Assembly: GCA_026387115.1 (NCBI GenBank)
Contig: JAPLMI010000013.1
Location: 1 to 7,873, forward strand
Reading direction: 5' to 3'
From: Candidatus Omnitrophota bacterium
GTDB taxonomy: Bacteria > Omnitrophota > Gorgyraeia > 2-01-FULL-45-10
Length of the DNA: 7,873 nt
Position 1 is the stretch's first letter. Every line of letters starts with the position of its first letter. Shown here one piece after another: positions 1-6,732 of this stretch. The position numbers were made by a program, and so were the translations under genes. The notes below the pieces were generated by a model, which ran no database searches, was not told where the DNA came from, and was given only the letters and a program-made list of their open reading frames with translations.

Positions 1-1617
1 CTCGTCCTTTATCGCATACTCCTGAGCGTTTTCGAGTATGAGCGATTTGATCTTGGGGCTGAGCACCAGGACCTCCAACAGGCCGATACGGCCTTTGTAA
101 CCGGTCTTCAGGCACATGTCACAGCCCTTGCCGCGATAAAAGACGGCCTTCCCCTTTTCGTATTTTAGTTTCAAATTTTCCGCCGCTTCCCTGCTCAATT
201 CGTACGGTTCCTTGCAGTTCTGGCAGATCTTCCGGACGAGCCTCTGCGCCCCGACGAGCATCAGGGATGATGTGATGAGAAACGGCTCGACGCCCATATT
301 GACCAGGCGTATGATGGAGCCGGTCGCCGTCGTGGTGTGGAGGGTGCTCAATACGAGGTGCCCTGTCAAAGCCGATTTTATCGCTATATCCACCGTCTCG
401 AAATCCCGTATCTCGCCTATCATTATCACGTTCGGATCCTGCCTCAATATAGACCGCAAGCTCGTCGCGAAGGTAAGCCCTATGTCGGGCCGCGCCGTGA
501 CCTGATTGATTCCTTCTATCAGATATTCCACCGGATCTTCAACGGTGACGATATTCTTTTCCGGAGAGTTCACGTATACCAATACCGAATAGAGCGTCGT
601 CGTCTTGCCGCATCCGGTAGGGCCGCAGATAAGCATCATCCCGTGCGGGCGCGCCGCCGCTTTTTTAATCCCGTCTATCGAGTTCTGGTCGAAGCCGAGC
701 CTCTCTATGTCGAGCGTCGCCTGGAATTTATCGAGAATTCTTAACGCAACCTTTTCGCCCATGCTTGTCGGCAGGATCGATATTCTGAAATCGACTTCTC
801 TTCCGTGGAGCCTGACCTTGAATCTCCCGTCCTGCGGAAGGCGCCTTTCGGCGATATCCAGGTCCGACATTACTTTCAATCTCGACACGATCGCGTTATG
901 AAGCGCTGCCGGAGGGTTTCTTCCCTCCTTTAATATGCCGTCGACCCTGTACCGTATGCGAAGCTTATCCTCCATGGGTTCGATCAATATGTCGCTCGCC
1001 CTTATGTTTACGGCCTCGGCGAGAAGAAGGTTCGTAATCTTCACGACCGGCGCGTCCTGGGTCATCTTCAAAATGTCGGATGAGCTTTGGAGGGCCTCCC
1101 GCGAAGCCTCATCCATCAGCCTCACGCTGTCCTGTTCGGCCTCCATCCCGTCAACAATCTTCTCTATGGCAAGATACGTATTCTCGTCATAATACTGGCT
1201 GATCGCTTCCGATATCTCCTTCTCCGTCGTTATGACGGGGTTGATCTTAAGGCCCGTGAGCGCCTTTATATCGTCGATCGCGAAAATATTCATAGGGTCG
1301 GCCATCGCTATCGTAAGCGTATCGCCCATCTTCGCGATAGGCAAAATCTTATAATTTTTCGTCATTTTTTTGGGGATCAACTTTATGACGCCGGGATCGA
1401 TCTTATAGCGGGACAGGTTTATCGGGGGAATACCGAGCCCCTGGCTCAGGGTGATCATAAGATCGCTTTTTGACACGAAACCGAGGTCCACGAGGATATT
1501 GCTTAAGGACCCGCCCTTCTCTTTCTGGACCGACAACGCCTTCTCAAGGTCGCCGGATTTTAAGAGTTTTTTATCTATGAGTATTTTGGTGAGCTTATCT
1601 TTGAGTTTAACGCTCAT
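1..1617 (-). CDS. pilB: PilB/GspE-type pilus assembly ATPase (3' end outside window)
   Basis: This is a hexameric cytoplasmic ATPase that drives pilus extension or type II secretion. The frame is open for 539 codons from the ATG at 1615-1617 to the window edge, and perhaps 20-40 residues are missing. The order is an N-terminal MshEN-like domain (about residues 1-145), a linker, then the ATPase core. The core has Walker A GPTGCGKT (332-339, Lys338), an Asp box VEDPVEY, a Walker B IMIGEIRD with Glu402, a His box LSTLHTTTATG, and a zinc-binding tetracysteine (C465, C468, C499, C502) typical of GspE/PilB and absent from PilT. Its start overlaps the stop of the preceding gene as ATGA. The DNA before the start is A/T only, with no Shine-Dalgarno site, so translation is probably coupled. 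The MshEN part is degenerate: motif 2 ends in Gly60 where Gln is usual. The pilT neighbour favours PilB over a secretion GspE, but the sequence alone does not settle it. Confidence 0.93.
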   Translation of the reverse strand, partial: MSVKLKDKLTKILIDKKLLKSGDLEKALSVQKEKGGSLSNILVDLGFVSKSDLMITLSQGLGIPPINLSRYKIDPGVIKLIPKKMTKNYKILPIAKMGDTLTIAMADPMNIFAIDDIKALTGLKINPVITTEKEISEAISQYYDENTYLAIEKIVDGMEAEQDSVRLMDEASREALQSSSDILKMTQDAPVVKITNLLLAEAVNIRASDILIEPMEDKLRIRYRVDGILKEGRNPPAALHNAIVSRLKVMSDLDIAERRLPQDGRFKVRLHGREVDFRISILPTSMGEKVALRILDKFQATLDIERLGFDQNSIDGIKKAAARPHGMMLICGPTGCGKTTTLYSVLVYVNSPEKNIVTVEDPVEYLIEGINQVTARPDIGLTFATSLRSILRQDPNVIMIGEIRDFETVDIAIKSALTGHLVLSTLHTTTATGSIIRLVNMGVEPFLITSSLMLVGAQRLVRKICQNCKEPYELSREAAENLKLKYEKGKAVFYRGKGCDMCLKTGYKGRIGLLEVLVLSPKIKSLILENAQEYAIKDE

Positions 1618-2060
1618 TTTTTATAATATTTTTTTATCGCGTTGGTTATGTCGGTCATAGTGCTGACAAAGATCTGGACTTTGCATTTTGTTAAGAGCTC
1701 TATATCCTCAACAGCCTGGAAATTAAGCGGATTTGACATGGCTATGGTAAGCAGGTCCCCTATTTTATCTATCGCTATCAGGTTATACTGCGTGACCACG
1801 TTCTCAGGTATCGTCTTTATGGCCTCGGCATTTATATCATAACACTCCAGGGGAAGATACGGAAATCCGTACTGAACGGTGAGGGCCTGGGCTATCTCCT
1901 CTTCCTTGACAAATCCCAATAGGACGAGCACCTGTCCTATGAGGCCGCCCTTTTCTTTTTGAAGTTTCAGCGCCTTTTCCAGCTGGGCTTCGTTTATTAT
2001 ACCCCTTTCGACGAGAAGCTCGCCCAATTGTTTGGTAACTATTCTTTTACTCGGAGGCAT
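1614..2060 (-). CDS. free-standing MshEN / GspE N-terminal domain protein
   Basis: This 148-residue protein consists only of the domain normally found at the N-terminus of PilB/GspE/MshE ATPases, and no Walker motifs follow. It has two 24-residue motifs, 11-34 (QLGELLVERG...LKLQ) and 40-63 (LIGQVLVLLG...LTVQ), separated by the 5-residue spacer KEKGG. This is the layout described for c-di-GMP-binding MshEN domains. The closing Gln is kept in both (Q34, Q63), but the usual opening Arg is Gln11 in one and Leu40 in the other, so ligand binding is uncertain. The second half (VVTQYNLIAI, LTIAMSNPLN) is the usual alpha/beta subdomain. It is clearly paralogous to the N-terminus of the downstream PilB, with KALxxQKEKGG shared. 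The start ATG has a modest AGGG site 8-11 bases upstream, and the gene begins 9 bases after pilT. I infer a regulatory or adaptor subunit of the pilus motor. Confidence 0.88.
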   Translation of the reverse strand: MPPSKRIVTKQLGELLVERGIINEAQLEKALKLQKEKGGLIGQVLVLLGFVKEEEIAQALTVQYGFPYLPLECYDINAEAIKTIPENVVTQYNLIAIDKIGDLLTIAMSNPLNFQAVEDIELLTKCKVQIFVSTMTDITNAIKKYYKK

Positions 2061-2069
2061 ATCACATCC

Positions 2070-3134
2070 CTATCTTTTGAATATCCTGTTCAAATCATCC
2101 AGGTCTGTCGTTCTGTCAAGAGCTTCTTCGTAAGATATGAGTTTCTTCTGATAAAGGTCGTATAGAGACTGATTCATCGTATTCATACCATCCTTCTGGG
2201 ATGTCTGTATGACGGAATATATCTGGTGCACTTTCGATTCCCTGATGAGGCTTCTTACGGCAGGCGTCACTATCAATACTTCCGTCGCGAGAACGCGGCC
2301 CGGGCCTTTCATTTTAGGTATCAGCTGCTGTGACAGCGCGGCTATCATCACAAAAGAGAGCTGCGTTCTTATCTGCTGCTGCTGATAAGCCGGGAAGACA
2401 TCTATGATCCTATTTATCGTCTGGACGCAATCCGACGTATGAAGAGTGGCGAATACCAGATGCCCCGTCTCCGCGACGATCAGGGCGGATTCTATAGTCT
2501 CCAGGTCTCTCATCTCTCCTATCAGTATCACGTCCGGGTCCTGCCTCAACACGTGTTTCAAGGATGCGGCGAAAGAGTGCGTATCGCTGTAGACCTCGCG
2601 CTGGTTGACGATGGCCTTTTTATTGGTATGGATAAACTCTATCGGGTCCTCTATCGTGACTATGTGGCATGGCCTGTTCGTATTTATCCAATCCACCATG
2701 GAGGCAAGGCTTGTGGACTTGCCGCTGCCCGTCGCGCCCGTAAGGAGGACCAGGCCCTTCGGCCTTTGGACGAGATCCGTGGCGACCTTAACCGGTAACC
2801 CGCATCGTTCAAAAGACCATATTTCATGCGGAATAAGCCTTATCGAAGAGGCGATAGACCCCCTCTGTTTAAATACATTGACCCTGAAACGGCCGAGCGT
2901 CTTGACTCCGAATGCCAGATCGAGTTCCAGGTCCTGTTCGAACTTTTCCTTCTGAGCGTCCGTCAGCACGCTGTAGATAAGCTCCTGGCAGTTTTCCGGA
3001 GAGAGAGCGCTTGCGTCCACCGGCACAAGGTTTTCATCGACCCTTAACTGGATAGGCGAGCCTGCCGTAATGTGGAGGTCCGACGCATTTTTCTCAACCA
3101 TCAGTTTAAGCAGTTTATTCATATCATTTTGCAT
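2070..3134 (-). CDS. pilT: type IV pilus retraction ATPase PilT
   Basis: PilT is the cytoplasmic hexameric motor that depolymerises type IV pili, powering twitching, DNA uptake and surface sensing. The 354 residues match the family length. An N-terminal PAS-like domain has the family opening ASDLHITAGSPIQLR (17-31). The RecA-like domain has Walker A GATGSGKS (133-140, Lys139), Asp box TIEDPIE (160-166), Walker B DVILIGEMRD (201-210, Glu207) and His box ATLHTSD (229-235). The PilT-specific AIRNLIRE motif appears as AVRSLIRE (292-299), followed by QTSQKDGMNTMNQSL. No tetracysteine zinc motif is present, which separates it from PilB. The ATG at 3132-3134 is chosen because AAAGGGG (3141-3147) lies 6 bases upstream; an in-frame ATG at codon 5 is the alternative. 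The start overlaps the upstream gene by 11 bases, so it is cotranscribed with it. Confidence 0.96.
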   Translation of the reverse strand: MQNDMNKLLKLMVEKNASDLHITAGSPIQLRVDENLVPVDASALSPENCQELIYSVLTDAQKEKFEQDLELDLAFGVKTLGRFRVNVFKQRGSIASSIRLIPHEIWSFERCGLPVKVATDLVQRPKGLVLLTGATGSGKSTSLASMVDWINTNRPCHIVTIEDPIEFIHTNKKAIVNQREVYSDTHSFAASLKHVLRQDPDVILIGEMRDLETIESALIVAETGHLVFATLHTSDCVQTINRIIDVFPAYQQQQIRTQLSFVMIAALSQQLIPKMKGPGRVLATEVLIVTPAVRSLIRESKVHQIYSVIQTSQKDGMNTMNQSLYDLYQKKLISYEEALDRTTDLDDLNRIFKR

Positions 3135-4530
3135 ATGAATCCCCTTTCGCCTGCCTTATCGCCTCTTCGGCCCTTTTGAATAGTTCGTCGCTCGTCGCGC
3201 CGTCGATAGGGTTCTCGCTTACACCTACAGTTACTTTTGCCGCCGCCTTTCCGTCCCTGATCAAATTCGTGGCCTCGATCATCTTCTTCATCTCCTCCGC
3301 AACATAGGAAGCCTCTCTCTTGTTCTTTTCCGGTAGAAGAACCGCGAACTCAAAACCGGAAATCCTGGCGGCTTTACCGATGGGCATCATGTTCTCTCTT
3401 ATAGCCTTGGCGATTCTCCTCAACGCCTCTTCCGCGGCAAGCTCGCCGTGCGACTGGCGGAAGAGATCGAACTGGTCCAGGCTAAATACGATAAATGAGC
3501 ACGGCCTTTGATAAAATATGGCGCGTTTTATCTCCTCCTCCAACCTGTTCAGAATGAAACGCTTGTTATAAAGATTTGTCAGGTCGTCCGTTATCGATAA
3601 TTCGCTCGTCCGCCTGCTCAAAATATCGCTTTCTATGGCTATGGCTATCTGTTTGGCGAAAACACGTATCATGTCCGTATCTTCGTCCTTATACCTGAAA
3701 TCGGCCACCCTGTTCCCCACAATGAGAAGGCCGAGGTTTCTTCTGCTGGAGTATAGGGGTATTATGACCGCGTTAGCGATGTTGGACGCCGTTTTAAAAT
3801 CCGCGAGGTCTTTTGATGGTTTTACCGACTTATCCAGAACTATGACGGACCTATTCGCCACGGCTTTTTCCAATATCCCTGTCCCGTCTTTCCTGATGAC
3901 GAGGCCAGTCAGGTTTTCTTTTTCCATGCCGCATGAAGTCTTCGCGACGAAATCGCCGTCCTCTTCTTTCGGCATATAAAGTATGCCGAAGCCGTTTTCA
4001 AAAACCGTTGAGACCTTTTCTACCGCGATCTCCAGAAGCGCGTCGAGCTGCAAAGAGCCGGCGGCGATGATATCCCCTATCTGCAAAAGGCTTGATAACG
4101 CCATGACCTTCTCCTGTATATCCTGGTTCACCTCGCCCATCTTCCGGCCGTAGCTCTTGATCTCATCCATGTTCGTTTTTATCTTCCGCGTCATGAAGTT
4201 GATGGAGTCGGCGAGGTTGCCGACCTCGTCTTCGAACGGAGCGGCGACTCTTCTATCGTAGTCTCCGCCGGAGATCAGCTTAGCCTCGATGGCCATGTCG
4301 ATAACAGGCTCGATCAGGCTCTTGGCCAGAAAGAGCCCCAGGAGCGATACTATTATTGAAACGAGTACGACGATGCTTACGGTAAGTGGGTTGTCCAATT
4401 GCGGAAAAAGATAAATATTAATTATATATACGCAGGAGAGGAGCGGAATTATCGACATGAGACAAAACGCGATCATAAGCTTGTATCTAAGGCCCCTGTT
4501 GACAACCGTCAATTTTCTGAAGAGATTCAT
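3124..4530 (-). CDS. membrane HAMP-GAF protein with degenerate GGDEF domain
   Basis: This 468-residue protein is the first gene of the pilus operon. Two membrane helices (about 18-42 and 49-69) are joined by a very short loop, so there is almost no periplasmic sensor. A HAMP linker (about 70-122), a short helical stretch, a GAF domain (about 150-302, ending AKQIAIAIES) and a C-terminal GGDEF-family domain (about 310-466, opening DDLTNLYNKRF) follow. The GGDEF signature reads SGFEF (391-395). The usual DIDxFKxxND region reads SLDQFDLFRQ (350-359), and the GHxxGD segment is also lost. It therefore very probably makes no c-di-GMP. No RxxD inhibitory site is visible before the signature. The domain may bind GTP or act by protein contact. 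AGGAGGT lies 4 bases before the ATG. Its place ahead of pilT, MshEN and pilB suggests it regulates pilus motors, but this is inference. Confidence 0.9.
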   Translation of the reverse strand: MNLFRKLTVVNRGLRYKLMIAFCLMSIIPLLSCVYIINIYLFPQLDNPLTVSIVVLVSIIVSLLGLFLAKSLIEPVIDMAIEAKLISGGDYDRRVAAPFEDEVGNLADSINFMTRKIKTNMDEIKSYGRKMGEVNQDIQEKVMALSSLLQIGDIIAAGSLQLDALLEIAVEKVSTVFENGFGILYMPKEEDGDFVAKTSCGMEKENLTGLVIRKDGTGILEKAVANRSVIVLDKSVKPSKDLADFKTASNIANAVIIPLYSSRRNLGLLIVGNRVADFRYKDEDTDMIRVFAKQIAIAIESDILSRRTSELSITDDLTNLYNKRFILNRLEEEIKRAIFYQRPCSFIVFSLDQFDLFRQSHGELAAEEALRRIAKAIRENMMPIGKAARISGFEFAVLLPEKNKREASYVAEEMKKMIEATNLIRDGKAAAKVTVGVSENPIDGATSDELFKRAEEAIRQAKGDSYAK

Positions 4531-4534
4531 GCGT

Positions 4535-4541
4535 ACCTCCT
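4535..4541 (-). promoter_or_regulatory. strong Shine-Dalgarno site of the pilus operon's first gene
   Basis: AGGAGGT on the minus strand sits 4 bases before the ATG at 4528-4530. It fixes the start of the HAMP-GAF-GGDEF protein. Confidence 0.85.
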
Positions 4542-4566
4542 AAGTAAGGATTATAATTTTAACGAA

Positions 4567-4595
4567 AGTATACTATATTTATTGGCAATTGTCAA
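4567..4595 (-). promoter_or_regulatory. near-consensus sigma-70 promoter of the pilus operon
   Basis: On the minus strand, TTGACA (4590-4595) is followed by a 17-base spacer and then TATACT (4567-4572). The -35 matches consensus at all six positions, the -10 at five of six, and the spacing is ideal. It lies 31 bases after the radical SAM stop codon and about 36 bases before the first pilus-operon ATG. It should drive the HAMP-GAF-GGDEF, pilT, MshEN and pilB genes independently of the upstream gene. No operator or activator repeat is obvious next to it, which suggests substantial constitutive expression. Confidence 0.85.
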
Positions 4596-4626
4596 ATGAG
4601 AGGGGCGAAAATCGGGGATTGGCCCT

Positions 4627-6336
4627 CTAGACATCTATGAAACCCCATGGCAAGATTTCGCTTTTAGCGATCTTTCTTTTCACATAAAAATCCTGGTCGA
4701 CCCCTGAGTCCCGGAAAGCGCCATTCCAGGCGCCTAAATCAAGGATATCCTGCCAACTGTCGAAACGGCAGCCGCGTCTCCACGCTTCATAGACGGCGCG
4801 GGACAACCTTCTGTCCCCTCTGGAGAACATAGCCTCGAGACGGCTCATCCCGAAGGGATGAAAATCGAGCTCTATCATCCTCGACCTGACCGTATTTTTT
4901 AAAATCCCTCTCTTTCTTTCCAGCTCGTCCATCGAATCCATCGTCTCCAACTCAAAAGGCGTGTGCGGCTTAGGGACGAAAGGATTTACGCTTACGGCGA
5001 TATGGGCCGGATGCCCGTCGGTCAGCTTTTTTAAATCTGATATCTTATAGACGAGCCCGGCTATATCCAAAATGTCTTTATCTTCCTCGCCGGGCAGGCC
5101 TATCATAAAATAGAGTTTCACATGCCGCCATCCGGCCTTGAAAGATTCCTCGAGCGCTTTAAACAATTTTTCGATATCTATGTTCTTATTCAGGATTTTT
5201 CTTAAGCGCGGGCTCGCGGCCTCCGGCGCGAATGTCAGCCCGGATTTCTTTACCTTCGATATCAATACCGGAAGGTCGCTTAACCTATCTTCTATCCTTA
5301 ACGACGGCACGGATATCGAAACGGATCTTGCGCTGAACTCGTCATTAAGGCATTCTATTATTTCAACGATTTTCGAGTGATCAACGCTCGAAAGCGAAAG
5401 ACACGAGATCTCATCGTATCCCGTATTAAGATAAGACTCTTCCGCCAGTTTCATGATATTATCTTTTGACCTCTCGCGGGCCGGCCTGTACGTAGCGCTC
5501 GCCTGGCAAAATTTGCAGGCATGCTTGCAACCGCGCATTATTTCCAGGGCAATCCTGTCGTGAACGATTTGAATATTCGGGACGATCTGTTTCGTCGGGT
5601 AGAACGCCGCGTCCAGGTCTTTCACGATTCGCTTTTTGATTCTATCCGGCACGCTCTTCTCAGCCGCGTAGAATTTACTTATCGTGCCGTCCGGGCTGTA
5701 TTCAATTTTGTATAGTGAGGGGACATAGACTCCTTCGATTCGCGCAAGCTTTCTCAATAGCTCGGTTCTCGGTACTCGGTACTCGGTGCTCGGTGCTCGG
5801 TACGTGTCAATTATTTCAACGATTGCCTCTTCCCCATCCCCTATCACGAACGCGTCGATAAATTCGGCCATCGGCTCGGGATTGTAGCATGACGGCCCGC
5901 CCGCGATCACCAGCGGATCGCCATCGCCTCTTTCGGAAGAACGAAGCGGTATGCCGCCGAGGTCGAGAACATTCAGGACGTTGGTATAGGTAAGTTCGTA
6001 GGCGAGGCTGAATCCGACGATGTCGAATTCGTTCAAAGGTTTGCGCGATTCGAGGCTGAAGAGTTTGATATTATTGTTGCGCAGAACATTCTCGAAATCT
6101 TTCCACGGCGCGAAGACCCTTTCGCACAGCGAATCCGCACCTGCGTTCAGGATCCCGTAAAGTATCTTGATGCCGAGGTAGCTCATACCGACTTCATAAA
6201 CATCGGGAAACGCTAAGCAGACCTTGACCTTATCGTCGGCCCACTCTTTCCTGACGGCATTCCACTCCCCGCCGGTATACCTCCCCGGTTTCTGCACCGT
6301 CAATAATAGTTCTTCCAGTTTATCATCCATGATCAC
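4627..6336 (-). CDS. radical SAM protein, TIGR03960-like (B12-binding-domain type)
   Basis: This 569-residue protein resembles the TIGR03960 family, whose substrate is not established. The N-terminal half (about 1-175) carries the family stretches FPDVYEVGMSYLG, GGPSCYNPEP and FVIGDGEEAI and is usually annotated as B12-binding-like. The radical SAM core has the cluster motif CKHACKFC (Cys270, Cys274, Cys277) in the CxxxCxxC form, plus KLYFMIGLPGEE (407-418) and NPFVPKPHTPFE (451-462). Residues 179-192 are encoded by a 7-base tandem repeat that lengthens a linker. The protein ends at ILPWGFIDV. From memory, relatives often continue with a GVxKEFL stretch and a cysteine-rich tail, so the C-terminus may be shortened. 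The likely start is GTG at 6334-6336, since AGGT (6345-6348) lies 8 bases upstream. The ATG at 6328-6330 has poorer spacing. Relatives often have a DUF2344 partner gene next door, which is not seen here. Confidence 0.88.
   Translation of the reverse strand: MIMDDKLEELLLTVQKPGRYTGGEWNAVRKEWADDKVKVCLAFPDVYEVGMSYLGIKILYGILNAGADSLCERVFAPWKDFENVLRNNNIKLFSLESRKPLNEFDIVGFSLAYELTYTNVLNVLDLGGIPLRSSERGDGDPLVIAGGPSCYNPEPMAEFIDAFVIGDGEEAIVEIIDTYRAPSTEYRVPRTELLRKLARIEGVYVPSLYKIEYSPDGTISKFYAAEKSVPDRIKKRIVKDLDAAFYPTKQIVPNIQIVHDRIALEIMRGCKHACKFCQASATYRPARERSKDNIMKLAEESYLNTGYDEISCLSLSSVDHSKIVEIIECLNDEFSARSVSISVPSLRIEDRLSDLPVLISKVKKSGLTFAPEAASPRLRKILNKNIDIEKLFKALEESFKAGWRHVKLYFMIGLPGEEDKDILDIAGLVYKISDLKKLTDGHPAHIAVSVNPFVPKPHTPFELETMDSMDELERKRGILKNTVRSRMIELDFHPFGMSRLEAMFSRGDRRLSRAVYEAWRRGCRFDSWQDILDLGAWNGAFRDSGVDQDFYVKRKIAKSEILPWGFIDV
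5761..5802 (-). repeat. 7-base tandem repeat, six copies, inside the radical SAM gene
   Basis: Six head-to-tail heptamers run without interruption. Read on the coding strand each is NACCGAG, with only the first base varying (T, C, C, T, T, A). The tract is 42 bases, so it stays in frame and encodes residues 179-192 (YRAPSTEYRVPRTE). A heptamer cycles through all three frames, so a net change of one or two copies would shift the frame, whereas three copies add or remove 7 residues. The tract lies in a linker between domains, not in a catalytic motif. Confidence 0.93.
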
Positions 6337-6465
6337 TTAGTCAAACCTAAAACTCGTTATGTTCGCACAAATATGCAAAAGTGCTTATATGGAAAATTTT
6401 CCACCTCTATATCTAGCTACTGTGTCGGTCTTTTGTTCGTCGAAAAACGGGAGCCTCGGAAACTC

Positions 6466-6499
6466 GGCCGGCGTTTGCTTCGCAAACGTTGATCCGGCC
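6466..6499. repeat. hairpin in core of left palindromic element
   Basis: GGCCGG (6466-6471) pairs with CCGGCC (6494-6499). Inside this, CGTTTGC (6472-6478) pairs perfectly with GCAAACG (6482-6488) around the loop TTC. An asymmetric 5-base bulge (TTGAT) lies on the right side. Confidence 0.8.
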
Positions 6500-6502
6500 T
6501 CA

Positions 6503-6548
6503 CCCCGCACCTTCTTCAATTCGGATACGAATATAAGAAGGTGCGGGG
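6503..6548. repeat. perfect 14-bp GC-rich hairpin with nested stem
   Basis: CCCCGCACCTTCTT (6503-6516) pairs perfectly with AAGAAGGTGCGGGG (6535-6548). The 18-base loop contains a second perfect stem, ATTCG/CGAAT (6519-6523 and 6528-6532), around GATA. It could form in either DNA strand or in RNA. No U-tract follows on either strand, so it is not a canonical terminator. Confidence 0.9.
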
Positions 6549-6567
6549 CCGCCTGCCAGTATCTATC

Positions 6568-6576
6568 ATTATACCA
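6568..6576 (-). promoter_or_regulatory. possible extended -10 promoter inside the left element
   Basis: The minus strand reads TGGTATAAT, a perfect extended -10 (TGnTATAAT). No good -35 lies 17 bases upstream. If active, it would start a transcript just ahead of the two core hairpins and read into the radical SAM gene. The AT-rich hexamer could also be chance. Confidence 0.3.
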
Positions 6577-6732
6577 CCATCTACTACTCTCGCGGACATC
6601 CTCGGCTCTTTTAATATCAAAAGATTGTTATATAAAAACCGTTTTTCTTCTCACAAAAGACCTAAAATTTTCATTGTGCTCACATAAGCGAGTTTTAGGT
6701 TCTACTGACTACAACTGTATTATTCTAAATGT

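Larger units (their letters stand above)
6388..6627 (-). other. stop-free frame inside the left element, no start codon
   Basis: Eighty codons are open between TAA at 6628-6630 and TAA at 6385-6387, with no ATG in frame; the first TTG and GTG come only midway. The frame includes an aromatic run (RWWYNDRYWQ) and ends RYRGGKFSI. It crosses both core hairpins. It may be a decayed coding remnant carried by the element, or simply an open frame in GC-richer DNA. I do not recognise it. Confidence 0.2.
6344..6701. mobile_element. MITE-like nested inverted-repeat element, 358 bp
   Basis: This fills the 396-base gap upstream of the radical SAM gene. The outer inverted repeats, 6344-6370 and 6674-6701, match at 25 of 28 aligned positions, with one gap. 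A second inner pair, 6427-6450 and 6639-6662, matches at 20 of 24, with both ends (GGTCTTTTGT and GAAAAACGG) perfect. Between the two pairs both arms share AAAATTTT, with extra bases in the left arm. The core holds two compact hairpins, listed separately. No transposase is present, and I see no clear target-site duplication in the flanks (CTTAGTCA left, CTACTGAC right). A non-autonomous element of MITE type fits best. A structured untranslated RNA of the radical SAM transcript is an alternative. Confidence 0.65.

Noticed and set aside
212..901. Several plus-strand frames opposite pilB
   Set aside because: Antisense shadows of a strongly conserved ATPase, with no start signals and no protein-like motifs.
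4599..4628. Inverted repeat AGAGGG/CCCTCT after the radical SAM stop, as a terminator
   Set aside because: Only 6 bp with an 18-base loop, it overlaps the stop codon, and no T-run follows; the promoter -35 begins almost directly after it.
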